This document shows, in pieces, positions 7,818 through 18,300 of a DNA stretch of 64,000 nt. The stretch lies in NCBI GenBank assembly GCA_017308475.1, contig JAFKEU010000004.1, positions 707,226 to 771,225 on the forward strand, read 5' to 3'. Under the pieces are notes generated by a model, which was given only the letters and a program-made list of their open reading frames with translations, was not told where the DNA came from and ran no database searches. Numbering within the stretch: the stretch's first letter is position 1; every line of letters begins with the position of its first letter. The DNA is from Alphaproteobacteria bacterium. Lineage in GTDB: Bacteria > Pseudomonadota > Alphaproteobacteria > Micropepsales > Micropepsaceae. A program made the translations under genes and the position numbers.

Positions 7818-8843
7818 TCAGGGCGTGACCTTCAGGGTATGCGCCCAGGAGGTTTCGATCTGCTTCACGACGCTTTCCGGGAAGGGAACATAGTCCAGCT
7901 TCTCGGCATCCGCGGCACCGTCATGCAGGGCATAATCCAGGAACTGCAGGACAGCCTTGCTCTTGGCGGCCGGGTAGTCTGACCGCATCAGCATGTAGGT
8001 GGCGGCGGTAATCGGCCAGGAATTTGCGCCGGGCTGATTGGTCAGGATCAGGTAGAAATCCTGCACCTTCGAGAAGTCCGCGTTGGCGGCGGCAGCCTGG
8101 AAAGACTGCATGGTGGGCTTCACCCGCTTGCCATCGGCGTTGATCATGTCGGTGTAGATCAGGTTGGACTGTTTGGCATAGGCGTATTCGACATAGCCGA
8201 TCGAACCTGCCAGCTGGGCCACCTGGGCAGCAACGCCCGCATTACCCTTGCCGCCTACGCCGCCCGGCCAGGACACCGAGGTATCGGCGCCAACCTTGCT
8301 CTGCCATTCCGGGTTCACCTTGCCCAGATAGTTGGTGAAGTTGAAGGTGGTGCCCGAGCCGTCCGAACGATGCACGGTCAGGATCGCCATGTCGGGCAGC
8401 TTGACCTTCGGGTTGAGCTTCCTGATCGCCGGATCATTCCACTTCTTGATTTCGCCCAGATAGATCTTCGACAGCACCTGGCCGTTCAGCACCATCTGGC
8501 CGGCGCTGATGCCGGGCAGATGCACGACCGGCACGATCGAGATCACGACCTGGGGGAACTGTACCAGATTGTTCTTGGCGATCTCGTCATGCATCAGCGG
8601 CTTGTCGGAGTTCGCGAAATCGACCGTCTTGGCTTCGATCTGCTTGATGCCGCCGCCCGAACCGATCGCCTGGTAGTTCACTTCGCTGCCGGTCTTCCGG
8701 GCATAGTTGGAGGCCCAGATCTGCAGCACCGGATAGATCGCCGTGCCACCGGCACCGGTGAGCGAAGCGGCCTGGGCCGCGCCGGCCGCCGCCAGAATCA
8801 GCGCGCCGCACGCCATGGTCGTGAACATCGACTTGAGTCTCAT
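7818..8843 (-). CDS. pstS: Phosphate ABC transporter substrate-binding protein PstS
   Basis: This 341-aa periplasmic phosphate-binding protein has a signal peptide (LILAAAGAAQA, cut near residue 24) and the PstS opening GAGGTAIYPVLQIWA. The phosphate-loop signature is in AIGSGGGIKQIEAKTVDFANSD, and RSDGSGTT and GSIGYVEYAYA follow. The start ATG at 8843 is preceded by GAAAGGAA. No pstC, pstA, pstB or phoU is in the window, so this is an orphan or extra copy. It is divergent from a porin across 328 bp, which suggests joint control of outer-membrane and periplasmic steps of anion uptake. Confidence 0.95.
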   Translation of the reverse strand: MRLKSMFTTMACGALILAAAGAAQAASLTGAGGTAIYPVLQIWASNYARKTGSEVNYQAIGSGGGIKQIEAKTVDFANSDKPLMHDEIAKNNLVQFPQVVISIVPVVHLPGISAGQMVLNGQVLSKIYLGEIKKWNDPAIRKLNPKVKLPDMAILTVHRSDGSGTTFNFTNYLGKVNPEWQSKVGADTSVSWPGGVGGKGNAGVAAQVAQLAGSIGYVEYAYAKQSNLIYTDMINADGKRVKPTMQSFQAAAANADFSKVQDFYLILTNQPGANSWPITAATYMLMRSDYPAAKSKAVLQFLDYALHDGAADAEKLDYVPFPESVVKQIETSWAHTLKVTP

Positions 8844-9171
8844 TGGTATTCCTTTCTTGACGCCGGCAGGAATTGCACGACGAGCGCTCCACGAGCGTCG
8901 CTGGGATAAGCCATCATTATTTCGTTTGAATGACGGTCGGAACCATGTGTCCGTATACAGATGTTCCGTATACACACGCGCAGGCGCGCGATGCGCCGTG
9001 CTACCGCAGCCCCGCTGACCAAGCTCACGCTAGCGCCCCTGAATAAACGTCGATTAAGCGCAGTATTAAAATCCGCTTACAATTCATCGCTGTTGCAAAA
9101 CCGTCGTGCGCCACCACTACGACGCGAGCGTCGGCCGCTTGTGGCCGCGAGGGGTAACAGGATCCAACTTC
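8844..9171. promoter_or_regulatory. Divergent pstS-porin intergenic region with tandem TCCGTATACA repeats
   Basis: This 328-bp non-coding stretch separates the divergent pstS and porin genes. It contains an exact 10-bp direct repeat, TCCGTATACA, at 8950-8959 and 8965-8974 (15-bp period), each holding the self-complementary core GTATAC. An AT-richer segment (around 9050-9090) precedes the porin. I looked for the PhoB pho-box pattern (CTGTCAT twice, 11-bp period) and did not find a convincing one. The repeat is a candidate regulator site; which protein binds it is unknown. Confidence 0.4.
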
Positions 9172-10584
9172 ATGAAGAAAACATTCTCGACGCGCTCCGG
9201 CGCGTGCGTCGCCGCGATCGTCGCACTGGCGGGAACGGCGCCCGCCATGGCCGACGATTTCGATATTGGGCCGGCCAAGGTCACGCTGGGCGGCTTCCTG
9301 GCGACAGAAGGCGTCTATCGTTCGCGCACCGAGCAGGCCGACATCGGCAGCAGCTTCAGCGGCATTCCCTTCTCGAACGCCGCGCAGGCCCACACCTCGG
9401 AATCCCGTTTCACCGCCCGCCAGAGCCGCCTGTCGCTGCTGGCCCAGGGCGATGCCAATTCCGACACCCACCTGGCCATGTATGGCGAGTTCGACTTTCT
9501 GGGCGCCGCCCAGAGCGCCAACTCCAACGAGAGCAATTCCTACAACCTGCGCGTCCGCAATCTCTACGGCACGGTGGACTGGGATTCACTGGGGCTGGAA
9601 CTGCTGGCCGGCCAGAGCTGGTCGCTGGTGACGCTGAACACCAAGGGAATCACGCCGCGTAACGAACTGCCTCCGGCCACCATCGACGCGCAGTATGCCG
9701 TCGGCTTCAGCTGGGCCCGCCAGCCGCAGATCCGCGTGGTCAAGAACTGGAATCACCAGTTCTGGCTGGCCCTGTCGGTCGAAAGCCCGCAGACGACCTT
9801 TGCCGCCAACAGTTCTGCGGCATCGGGTATTTCGGCCCTGACCTTCCTGCCGGGTGGCCCGCTGTTCGACAAGAACAACAATTACTCGCTGAACCATATC
9901 CCGGACGTGATCGGCAAGATGGCCTGGGAACCAAAGATCGGCGACAAGCAGCCCCTGCATGTGGAAGTCTTCGGGCTGCTGCGCTCCTATTACGACCGGG
10001 TGAGCGTGGCGGGCACCAATGCACTGGGCCTGCCGGCCGGCAAGTACAACAATGACAGCCAGGGCGGCGGCGTCGGCGGCAGCATCATCTGGTCCGCCGT
10101 TCCGGGCGTCCTGGATCTGCAGGCCACGGCGATGACCGGCCAGGGCATCGGCCGCTACGGCACCAGCCAGTTGCCCGACGTTACCCTGCGCCCCGACGGC
10201 ACGCTTACGCCGATCCATGAAGACATGCTGCAGGCGGGCGTGACGCTGCATGCGAGCCCCTACCTCGACCTCTATGTCTATGGCGGCCAGGAGGAGGAAG
10301 GCGCTCACTACTTCAACGTGGGCACCGCCCATCTGGGCCTGGGCAATCCGGGCTACAATGTCGCGGGCTGCTTCTATGAGGGTGGCAGCTGCTCCCCCAA
10401 CCTGCGGGCCGCCTCCCAGATCACCGGCGGCTTCTGGTGGAAGCTCTACAACGGCAAGTTCGGCAGCTTCCGCTATGGCATGCAGTATTCCTACACCCAC
10501 CTTACGGCTTTCGCCGGAGCGGGCGGCAAGCCGCAGACCGATGACAGCATGATCTTCACAAGCCTGCGGTATTATCCGTTCTAG
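9172..10584 (+). CDS. Outer-membrane porin, DcaP-like
   Basis: This 470-aa protein has a signal peptide (MKKTFSTRSG to APAMA, cut near residue 27) and alternating beta-barrel sequence through to the terminal aromatic LRYYPF, the usual outer-membrane assembly signal. The early segment TSESRFTARQSRLSLLAQGD resembles DcaP/OprP-like trimeric porins. A cysteine pair in GCFYEGGSCSP probably forms a loop disulphide. The start ATG (9172) was chosen because the signal peptide begins there. By position opposite pstS it may admit phosphate or related anions, which is inference only. Its stop overlaps the end of the convergent kinase gene by 4 bp. Confidence 0.82.
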   Translation: MKKTFSTRSGACVAAIVALAGTAPAMADDFDIGPAKVTLGGFLATEGVYRSRTEQADIGSSFSGIPFSNAAQAHTSESRFTARQSRLSLLAQGDANSDTHLAMYGEFDFLGAAQSANSNESNSYNLRVRNLYGTVDWDSLGLELLAGQSWSLVTLNTKGITPRNELPPATIDAQYAVGFSWARQPQIRVVKNWNHQFWLALSVESPQTTFAANSSAASGISALTFLPGGPLFDKNNNYSLNHIPDVIGKMAWEPKIGDKQPLHVEVFGLLRSYYDRVSVAGTNALGLPAGKYNNDSQGGGVGGSIIWSAVPGVLDLQATAMTGQGIGRYGTSQLPDVTLRPDGTLTPIHEDMLQAGVTLHASPYLDLYVYGGQEEEGAHYFNVGTAHLGLGNPGYNVAGCFYEGGSCSPNLRAASQITGGFWWKLYNGKFGSFRYGMQYSYTHLTAFAGAGGKPQTDDSMIFTSLRYYPF

Positions 10585-12035
10585 GCATTGTCGTTGTTGC
10601 AGCGAATGGCCGCCGCGGCGCCCGCGGCGGCCACCGCATTTTCCGGGCTGTTTTCGGTGATCGAGATGCCGGCCCGCTGCAGCGGCAGCTCGACGGTGAA
10701 ACAGCTGCCAATTCCCGGAGCACTGCGCAGCGATACGCGGCCGCCATGTGCATGGACGACGGATTTTACGATGGCCAGGCCCAGCCCCGCTCCCACCTCG
10801 CCCCGGTCCGTGGAGACGCGGTAGAACCGGTCGAAGACCTTGTCGTGATGGCTGGGATCTATGCCGATGCCGCTATCCTCCACCATCAGGATCGCCGCGT
10901 CGCCTGCGGCGCCGACGTTGACGGTCACGGTGCCGCCCTGGGGCGTGTATTTGATCGCGTTATCGACCAGATTGACGAGAATCTGCTTGAGACGTCCGCG
11001 ATCGCCCGCCACCAGCACCGGAGCACCGGCTGGACGGCTCAACGCGATTTCCTTTTCGTCTGCCATAAGGCTCATCTGTTCGATGGTTTCGCTGGCCAAC
11101 GCCCGCAGATCGACACTGGAATGGGCGTGCTTGCCCCAAAGGCTTTCCATCATGGACAGGTTGATCAGGCTGTCGACGATTCCGGTCAGGCGGGTCATCT
11201 CGTCCAGCGCGACGCTCATTGCACGCGCGACTTCGGGCGAACGGTTGACCTGCGCCGCCAGTTCCAGCTCGCCCCGGATGATGGTCAGGGGCGTACGCAG
11301 TTCATGGGCAGAATCGGCGGAAAAGCGGCTGACATGGGAATAAGCTGCATCAAGCCGATCGAGCATCCGGTTGAGCGCCAGGCCAAGGGCCTCGATGCGC
11401 GGCTCGGCGCCGACGAGCGGCAGGCGGCTGTGCGGCTTGTTGAAGGTATAGGCCTCGGCGGCGTTTATCATCACTTCCACGGGCTTGAGCGCCCGCCGCA
11501 TCAGTCCGTAACCGGCCACCGCGGCCGCCAGGAGCAGGATGGGCAGGCCCACCAGCAACGAACTGATCAGCCGGTCCTCGACCTGGTGGGCGAACTGGTA
11601 GGATTGTCCGCAGTCGATGATGACCGGCCCGTCAGGTCCGTCGAAGCGCCGGCTGTAAAGAATCAGATTGCCGTGCTGGACGATCCGGGGCGTGCCGCGC
11701 GGGCTGGTCAACGGCACTGCGGCCGGCGAGAAATCGCCTTCCGTCGGATCGCCGGACCGATAGACGACCCGGCCTGCGGCACGGATGCGAATGAAGCGGT
11801 CCTGCGACTCCGGCGAAAAGCGGCCGCGAATTGCCTGCGCCAGGCGTGGCGGATTGTGCAGCAGGTCCTGGCTGGTATTCCATATCTCGCCGGTGCGCGC
11901 CTCCAGGCTGGAGACCACGGTTTGGCGGGTATAGTGGCGGAAGCTGGTGGCGGTGAAGGCCAGGAATGCCCCGCCCAGCATCACCAGCAGGACGCAATAG
12001 AATACGATCAGCCGTGACGTGACCGAACGGAACAT
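10581..12035 (-). CDS. Sensor histidine kinase (OmpR-system type)
   Basis: This 484-aa kinase has a membrane helix near residues 8-30 and a periplasmic sensor domain of about 130 residues. A second helix (about 158-178) is followed by HAMP, the HisKA box SAHELRTPL with H244, and HATPase motifs NLVDNAIKY, DSGIGI and GAGLGLAIV. It is the last gene of a five-gene efflux operon; its ATG overlaps the regulator stop (TGATG). It probably senses an envelope or metal/drug signal and controls the adjacent RND operon. A 30-residue Ala-rich tail follows the kinase core, which is unusual but has no motif I recognise. Confidence 0.93.
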   Translation of the reverse strand: MFRSVTSRLIVFYCVLLVMLGGAFLAFTATSFRHYTRQTVVSSLEARTGEIWNTSQDLLHNPPRLAQAIRGRFSPESQDRFIRIRAAGRVVYRSGDPTEGDFSPAAVPLTSPRGTPRIVQHGNLILYSRRFDGPDGPVIIDCGQSYQFAHQVEDRLISSLLVGLPILLLAAAVAGYGLMRRALKPVEVMINAAEAYTFNKPHSRLPLVGAEPRIEALGLALNRMLDRLDAAYSHVSRFSADSAHELRTPLTIIRGELELAAQVNRSPEVARAMSVALDEMTRLTGIVDSLINLSMMESLWGKHAHSSVDLRALASETIEQMSLMADEKEIALSRPAGAPVLVAGDRGRLKQILVNLVDNAIKYTPQGGTVTVNVGAAGDAAILMVEDSGIGIDPSHHDKVFDRFYRVSTDRGEVGAGLGLAIVKSVVHAHGGRVSLRSAPGIGSCFTVELPLQRAGISITENSPENAVAAAGAAAAIRCNNDNA

Positions 12036-12715
12036 CAGGCTGAGTTGTCGATATCGAGCATGTATCCCAGGCCGCGGACCGTGCGGATCAGCTTGGGATC
12101 CCTGCCCTCGTCTATCTTGCGGCGAAGATGGCCGATATAGACATCGACAATGTTGGTCAGGCCTTCAAAGGACTGGTCCCAGATTTTCTCCACGATCATG
12201 CTGCGGGATAATGTGCGTCCCGAATGCAGGAAGAGATATTCCAGCAGCGAATATTCTTTCGGACTCAGTTCTATCCGCTTGCCGCCCCGCTTGACCTGCC
12301 GGGTCAGGCGATTGACCTCGAGATCCGCCGCGCGAAGGATGTTTTCCTGAAGCTGGGGACCGCGCCGCAGAAGCGCCTGGACGCGAATCGCCAGTTCGGC
12401 CATCGCGACGGGCTTGACCACGTAATCATCGGCACCGGCCTGGAAATTTTCGACCTTGCTGTCCAGGTCGCTGCGCGCGGTCAAAACCAGGACCGGCATG
12501 CTCAGCCCCATGTCCCGTACGCGTTTCAGAAGTCCGGTGCCGCTGCCGTCGGGCAGCAGCAAGTCGATAATGACGAGGTCGTAATGATAGGTCTTGATGA
12601 AATCGAGACCTTCGGCTGCACTGCAGACGCCGTCGACAGTGTACCCTTCCGACTTGAGGCTGCGCTGCAGGATGTCGAGCAGTTTCTTTTCGTCCTCGAC
12701 GATGAGGATACGCAT
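12035..12715 (-). CDS. Response regulator, OmpR/PhoB family
   Basis: This 226-aa regulator has a receiver domain with acidic pocket E7-D8 and phospho-acceptor D51 (VIIDLLLPDG), T and K switch residues in LTARSD and VVKP, and a C-terminal winged helix (ELSPKEYSLLEYLFL to RTVRGLGYML). It overlaps its kinase gene by one base and lies 62 bp downstream of the outer-membrane factor gene. That gap holds an inverted repeat, CAGAT (12733-12737) and ATCTG (12745-12749), which could be a processing or binding site. It probably regulates the RND operon that carries it, in the manner of CzcR/CusR-type systems. Confidence 0.94.
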   Translation of the reverse strand: MRILIVEDEKKLLDILQRSLKSEGYTVDGVCSAAEGLDFIKTYHYDLVIIDLLLPDGSGTGLLKRVRDMGLSMPVLVLTARSDLDSKVENFQAGADDYVVKPVAMAELAIRVQALLRRGPQLQENILRAADLEVNRLTRQVKRGGKRIELSPKEYSLLEYLFLHSGRTLSRSMIVEKIWDQSFEGLTNIVDVYIGHLRRKIDEGRDPKLIRTVRGLGYMLDIDNSA

Positions 12716-12777
12716 GGACCACTTCCTTCCCCCAGATCGTTTATATCTGAGCGCTGCGTTGCATAATCATGAAATTG

Positions 12778-14235
12778 TTACATATGAATCCCGGCGGGTT
12801 TCCCCTCCCCCTGGGCCATTTCCGGCACATCCTTCACGGTCCAGCCCCCTCCCAGCGCACGGATCAGGTTGACGCTGGCCTCCAGGCGGCGGGTCTGAAG
12901 CGAGATGGCTACCTGCTGCGCCTGGAGAGCGGTGGTCTGCGCGACCACGACATCCAGAAAGCCCAGCGCGCCGTTGCGATAGAGCGCCAGCGCCAGGTCC
13001 TGTGTGTGTGTCGCAGCCTTGACGGACGCAGCCTGGGCATCGGCCGCCTCGGCAAGGTGGTTAAGCTGTGACAGCCCATCTTCGACGTCCTGGAAGGCAT
13101 GCAGGACCGTCCGGCGATAGGCGGCGGCTGCGGCATTGTTGGCAGCCTTTGCCACCGCGAGCCGGCCTTCGTTGCGGCCGGCGTCGAACAGGGTCAGCGC
13201 CGCGCTGGGCCCCAGCGCCCAGAATGCATTGGGCGCGGTGAACAGGCCGTCATTGCCGGTGTTCTGAAAACCCGCCAGCGCGCTCAGCGAGATGTCGGGA
13301 TAGAAGGCCGCCCGCGCGATGCCGATGCCGGCATTGGTTGCCGCCACCTGGCGCTCTGCCGCCGCCACATCGGGCCGGCGCTGCAGCACCAGCGAAGGAA
13401 CGGCCGTGGGAATGTTGGGTATCGTGTAATCGACCATGACGGGGGCGATGGAGAAATCCGAGGCAGGCTTTCCGACAAGGCTGGCGATGGCGTGCTCCAG
13501 CAGGGCCCGCCGCGCACGAATATCCGCCAGCTGGGCCTTGGCGTTGTCGGACTGGGTTTCGGCCCGGCCGACGTCCAGGCCGGAGGCGATGCCCTTGTCA
13601 TGGCGGTCCTGGGTAAGTGCCAAGGCCCGATCATAGATCCGGATGGAATCGTCCAGCAGCTTGGCCTGCGCATCCAGGCCACGCAGAGCGAAGAAATCGT
13701 TGGCGAGCTGAGCCTGAAGGCTGAGCCTGACGGCCTGGGTAACGGCGAAGGCGCCTTGTGCTTCGTACTTTCCCGCCGCCACCTCGTTGCGCAGGCGCCC
13801 CCATAGATCGAGGTCCCAGTCCAGGCCGATCCCGGCAAGGTCATCGCCGTAATAAGTGGGCTGGCTGGCGCTGCGCAGCGGACGGTTGTCGGACTGCTTG
13901 TCGGTGTCGGCATGGCCGCCGGCGGTCAGGGTCGGGAAAAGGCCGGACTGCGCTTCTTCAAGGTAGCCCCGCGCGGCCTGGTAGCGCGCTACCGCCTCGG
14001 CCAGGGAGGGATTGTTGGTCTCCAGCTGCGCCTCGAGGCCATCAAGGTTCTTGTCGCCATACAGCGTCCACCAGTTTCCCCGCGGCAGCGCATCGCGCGG
14101 CGTGGCCGTCGTCCAGTTTCCGATCTCCTTGTACGCGGCAGGGATCGGCGTCTGCGGGACCTGATAGTCCGGCGCCAGGTTGCACCCGGTCAGCAGAACG
14201 CAGGAGCAGGCAACCGCAAGCCACTCAATGCGCAT
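12778..14235 (-). CDS. Efflux outer-membrane factor lipoprotein (NodT/OprM family)
   Basis: This 485-aa TolC-like channel is a lipoprotein: VACSCVLLTGC has a lipobox with the acylated cysteine at residue 18. NLAPDYQVPQ follows, then the two repeated OEP halves, with typical segments WWTLYGDKNLDGLEAQ and RRPDVAAAERQVAATNA. It completes the tripartite pump with the adaptor and RND genes upstream. Its start overlaps the adaptor stop by 11 bp, indicating tight cotranslation. Confidence 0.93.
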   Translation of the reverse strand: MRIEWLAVACSCVLLTGCNLAPDYQVPQTPIPAAYKEIGNWTTATPRDALPRGNWWTLYGDKNLDGLEAQLETNNPSLAEAVARYQAARGYLEEAQSGLFPTLTAGGHADTDKQSDNRPLRSASQPTYYGDDLAGIGLDWDLDLWGRLRNEVAAGKYEAQGAFAVTQAVRLSLQAQLANDFFALRGLDAQAKLLDDSIRIYDRALALTQDRHDKGIASGLDVGRAETQSDNAKAQLADIRARRALLEHAIASLVGKPASDFSIAPVMVDYTIPNIPTAVPSLVLQRRPDVAAAERQVAATNAGIGIARAAFYPDISLSALAGFQNTGNDGLFTAPNAFWALGPSAALTLFDAGRNEGRLAVAKAANNAAAAAYRRTVLHAFQDVEDGLSQLNHLAEAADAQAASVKAATHTQDLALALYRNGALGFLDVVVAQTTALQAQQVAISLQTRRLEASVNLIRALGGGWTVKDVPEMAQGEGKPAGIHM

Positions 14236-15388
14236 CGCCTGCCGCCTGGATGCGAACCGGATCGCCGTTGGAAAGGGAATCCGGCGGATTGTCGATCAAC
14301 CGGTCGGACGGCGCCAGTCCCGTTGAAACAATCACGCTTGGTCCCAGGTCCGTCGCAATGGTGATGGGTTTCATCACCACACGATCGTGCGGGCCAACGG
14401 TTGCGACCTCCATGCCGGCGGCGCGGAACATCAGCGCGCTGGCGGGCACGCGCAGTGCACGCGATCCCCCCGCCAGCTTCATCGCGACCTGCGCGAAGTC
14501 TCCGGGCTTCAGCAGATTCTGGCCGTTTGCGACCTGAAACTCCACCAGCATGGTGGAGGACTGGTCGGAGATCGCACCCGCCGTGGAGACCAGCCGCGCC
14601 TGAAAACGGCGTCCCGGATACTCAGGCACCGTCAGGGAAGCCTGGGCACCTTGCCCGATCTGGGCGGAATAGGATTGCGGCACATTCACATAGACCCGCA
14701 AGACATGCATGTCTGCGACCTCAAACAGAGGATCGCCGTTGGACGCCGGCCCTGCGGTGACAAGATTGCCGATGTCCGCCGTGCGCCGCGTCACCACGCC
14801 GTCGAAAGGCGCCACGATGCGCGCGAAGGCCTTCATCGCGTCCAGCCGGTCAAGATTGGCCCTGGCGGCATTCACCGCCGCGACCTTGCTGGCAAGGTCT
14901 TCCTCTTTCTCTTCGGCATCCTGGCGGGAGACTGCATCAAGCGGCAGCAGGCTTTGCCAGCGCTCCGCCGTGGTCGACGACAGGGCACGCGCCGCCTGTG
15001 CCGCCTTCAGGTCCGCACGTGCCTGTGCGATCTGCTGGTCCAGCTCGGGTGTATCTATGGTGGCCAGAAGATCGCCCTTGCGGACATGAGCACCGATATC
15101 CTTGTACCAGGCATGCACATAGCCGGGCACGCGCGAATAGATGGGAGCCGCGTAATAGGCTTGCAGCGTTCCGGGCAGAGACAGGGTATCGCCGCCCACC
15201 GACGCCGACGGGGAAATCAGCGCAACCGTCGGTATCTCCTCGCCGCGTGTCCAGTCCTTCAGGTCGCTGGCCTGCACCAGACGCGAATAGAATCCAAAAA
15301 CCAGAATGGCGCCCAGCACGCAGACGGCCCCGATGGCGGCGCGACGCAATCGCCATTTCAACCGCAAAGTCTCATTCTCCGGCGACAT
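14225..15388 (-). CDS. RND efflux periplasmic adaptor subunit
   Basis: This 387-aa membrane fusion protein has a single N-terminal helix (about 16-32), then YSRVPGYVHAWYKDIGAHVRKGDLL (first lipoyl half), a helical hairpin, and IVAPFDGVVTRRTADIGNLV (second half). Beta-barrel segments follow, as in the MdtA/CusB-like adaptors. Its start overlaps the end of the RND gene by 17 bp and its stop overlaps the outer-membrane factor gene, so the three pump parts are made together. The substrate is unknown. Confidence 0.92.
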   Translation of the reverse strand: MSPENETLRLKWRLRRAAIGAVCVLGAILVFGFYSRLVQASDLKDWTRGEEIPTVALISPSASVGGDTLSLPGTLQAYYAAPIYSRVPGYVHAWYKDIGAHVRKGDLLATIDTPELDQQIAQARADLKAAQAARALSSTTAERWQSLLPLDAVSRQDAEEKEEDLASKVAAVNAARANLDRLDAMKAFARIVAPFDGVVTRRTADIGNLVTAGPASNGDPLFEVADMHVLRVYVNVPQSYSAQIGQGAQASLTVPEYPGRRFQARLVSTAGAISDQSSTMLVEFQVANGQNLLKPGDFAQVAMKLAGGSRALRVPASALMFRAAGMEVATVGPHDRVVMKPITIATDLGPSVIVSTGLAPSDRLIDNPPDSLSNGDPVRIQAAGDAH

Positions 15389-18300
15389 AGATCTCTCCAG
15401 ACATCATTTGCGCGGACCGTTGCTGGCGTCCGCGGACAATGGCGAATACAGCGGGAACAAAGAAAAGCGTGGCGAAGGTCGCAAACAGAAGACCGCCGAT
15501 CACCGCCCGGCCGAGCGGCGCGTTCTGCTCGCCGCCTTCTCCCAATCCCAGCGCCATCGGCATCATGCCGATGATCATGGCGAGAGCGGTCATGAGCACC
15601 GGGCGGAAGCGCGTGACGCCCGCCTCGATGGCGGCGCGAACGGCATCGCCGGTCGCGTCCAGGCGCTCGCGCGCGAAGCTGACAACCAGGATCGAATTGG
15701 CCGTAGCCACACCCATGCACATGATCGCACCGGTCAGCGCGGGAACGCTCAGCGTTGTATGGGTCGCAAAGAGTGTCCAGGCGATGCCCGCCAAGGCGGC
15801 AGGAAGCGCCATCACGATCACGAACGGGTCGGTCCAGGAATGGAAGTTCACCACGATGAGCAGATAGATGAGAACGATGGCCTCTGCCAGACCGAAGAAC
15901 AGTCCCGAAAAGGCGGCATTCATGGTTTCGACCTGACCGCGCACAGCCACGGTGCCGGCCGCGGGCAGATCGTCAGACGTCTTCTTCAGGACACCGTCGA
16001 TGGCCCTGGCAACGCTACCGAGGTCGGCGTCCTGGGTCGTCGCATAGATGTCGAAGGTCGGCTGGATGTCATAGTGCGACACGACCGCATCGCTGTCTTC
16101 CCGATGAATGTCGCTGATGCCGCCCAGCAGCTGGTACTGCCCTGGCTTGCCGCCGGTGATCGGCAAGGTTTTAAGTTCGCCGAGCGTGTCCAGACGATAT
16201 TGCGGTGTCTGGATCACCACCGGGTATGAGACGCCGTTCCTGGGGTTAAGCCAGAGAGTCGGCGCGACCTGATAGCTGCTGGCGAGGTTGACGACCAGCG
16301 AATTGGTGACATCCCGCTCGGTGATGTTGGTCTGACTGGCTCGCGTCCGGTCGACGTCGATTCCAAATTCGGGATAGTGCGATGACTGCTCTAGCCGCAC
16401 GTCCGCGGCACCCGGGATGGCGGTGATCCGCTTGGTCAGCTCGGTGGCATAGGCTTCCGCCTTCTTGCGATCGGGCGCGGAAACCTGCACGTCGATCGGC
16501 GCGGGCGAGCCGAAATTGAGAATCTGGCTGACAATGTCGGCGGGGAGGAAGGAAAAAACCGACCCCGGGAAGCTGCGTGGCAGGATCGTGCGCAACGCCT
16601 TGACGTACCCCGCGGTGGGAGAATGATCGGGCGTGAGGGAAACCAGGATGTCTCCATCCTCGGGCCCGACACCGCCGGTGTTGAGATATGCGCGGTTCTG
16701 GCCGCTCACCGGCAGTCCGATATTGTCGACGATCGAACCGAGCTGATCGGGCGGAATTACCTGGCGAATGCGGTTCTCGATATGATCGAACAGCGCGGCC
16801 GTTTCCTCGATGCGAGTTCCCACGGGCGCGCGGACGTGAAGGCTGATCGTCCCCCCGTCCACGGCAGGAAAGAAATTCTCGCCCAGAAAGGGTATCAGGA
16901 GAAACGATGCCAGGACGAAAACAAGAAAGCCCGCGCAAAATGCCTTGCGCCGCTCCAGCGCAAAGACAAGGACACGGTGGTAGTCGGCGCGAACCTTCTC
17001 GAATCGCATTTCGAATCGATGCTGCAGCCTGGACAAGGGATTGCGGGGGTGGTGCCCCTCCATCGCATCGTGCTGCCGGGCCACCGAAGCGTCCTTGGCA
17101 TCGCCATGCGCGACCAGCAGATAACTGGCCATGGTTGGCACCAGCGTGCGCGACAGGATGAACGAACCGATCAGCGCAAACAACACCGCTTCCGCCATCG
17201 GCGCAAACAGGAATCCAGATACGCCAGGCAGGAAGAACATCGGCACGAAAGCGATGCATATACACAGCAGGGACACGAAGGCCGGCATCACGATTTGCTG
17301 GGCGCCGTCCAATATGGCCTGCTCGACCGTCTTGCCGTTTTCCAGGTGCCAGTTGATATTTTCGATCGTTACGGTGGCATCGTCGACCAGGATGCCGACG
17401 GCCAGGGCCAGGCCGCCAAGCGTCATGATGTTCAATGTCTGCCCGAGCGCGGACAGGACCGCCACCGAAAACAGGACCGCGAGCGGAATCGACGCGGCGA
17501 TGACAACTGTCGAGCGCCAGCTTCCCAGGAAAAGCAGGATCATCAGGGCCGTGAGCGCCGCCGCGACAACGCCTTCCTTGACCACGCCGGAGATTGCGGC
17601 TCGCACGAAGATCGATTGGTCGCCAAAATAGGTGATTTTCAGAGATTTCGGCAGTGCCTTTTCAAGTCGCGGGATGATGGACTTGACTCCGTCCACAATC
17701 GCCAGCGTCGACGTCTCGCCGCTTTTCAGGATCGTCATCAGCACCGCATGGCGGCCATTCATTCTGACCGTGTTGATCTGCGGCGCCCCGCCATCGCGCA
17801 CATGTGCAACATCGCGCATGTAGATTGTCGTGCCGCGTATCTGCTTGATGGGCAGATTGTTGAGATCGTCGACCGCGCTGGGGCTGTTGTTGAGCTTCAC
17901 ATTGTATTCGAAGGTTCCGACCTTGATCGTTCCGGCCGGAATGATTTGATTCTGCGCCGCCAGTGCCACGGCCACGTCCTGGGCGGACAGTCCATAGGCT
18001 TGCAGGGCCTGGGGGTTAAGGTCGACCTGGATCTGCCTCTGCTCGCCACCATACGGATCGGGCACGGCAGAGCCGGGAACCGAGGCCAGAGCCGGCCTGA
18101 TGAAGTTCTGGCCAAGGTCGTGCAGGGCTCCGCCAGTCATGGTCGGACTGGACAGGCCGAGCTGCAGGATCGGAACCGTGGAGGCGTTGTAGTTCAGGAT
18201 CAGCGGCGGCGTCATGCCGGCGGGCATGCGCTTGAGCACGGTTTGGGACAGGGATGTGACTTGCGCTGTCGCCGTGCTGATGTTGACGCCGGGATGGAAA

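Noticed and set aside
8844..9171. A PhoB pho box upstream of pstS
   Set aside because: I looked for CTGTCAT or TGTCA repeats with an 11-bp period and found none that is convincing; only the TCCGTATACA repeat stands out.
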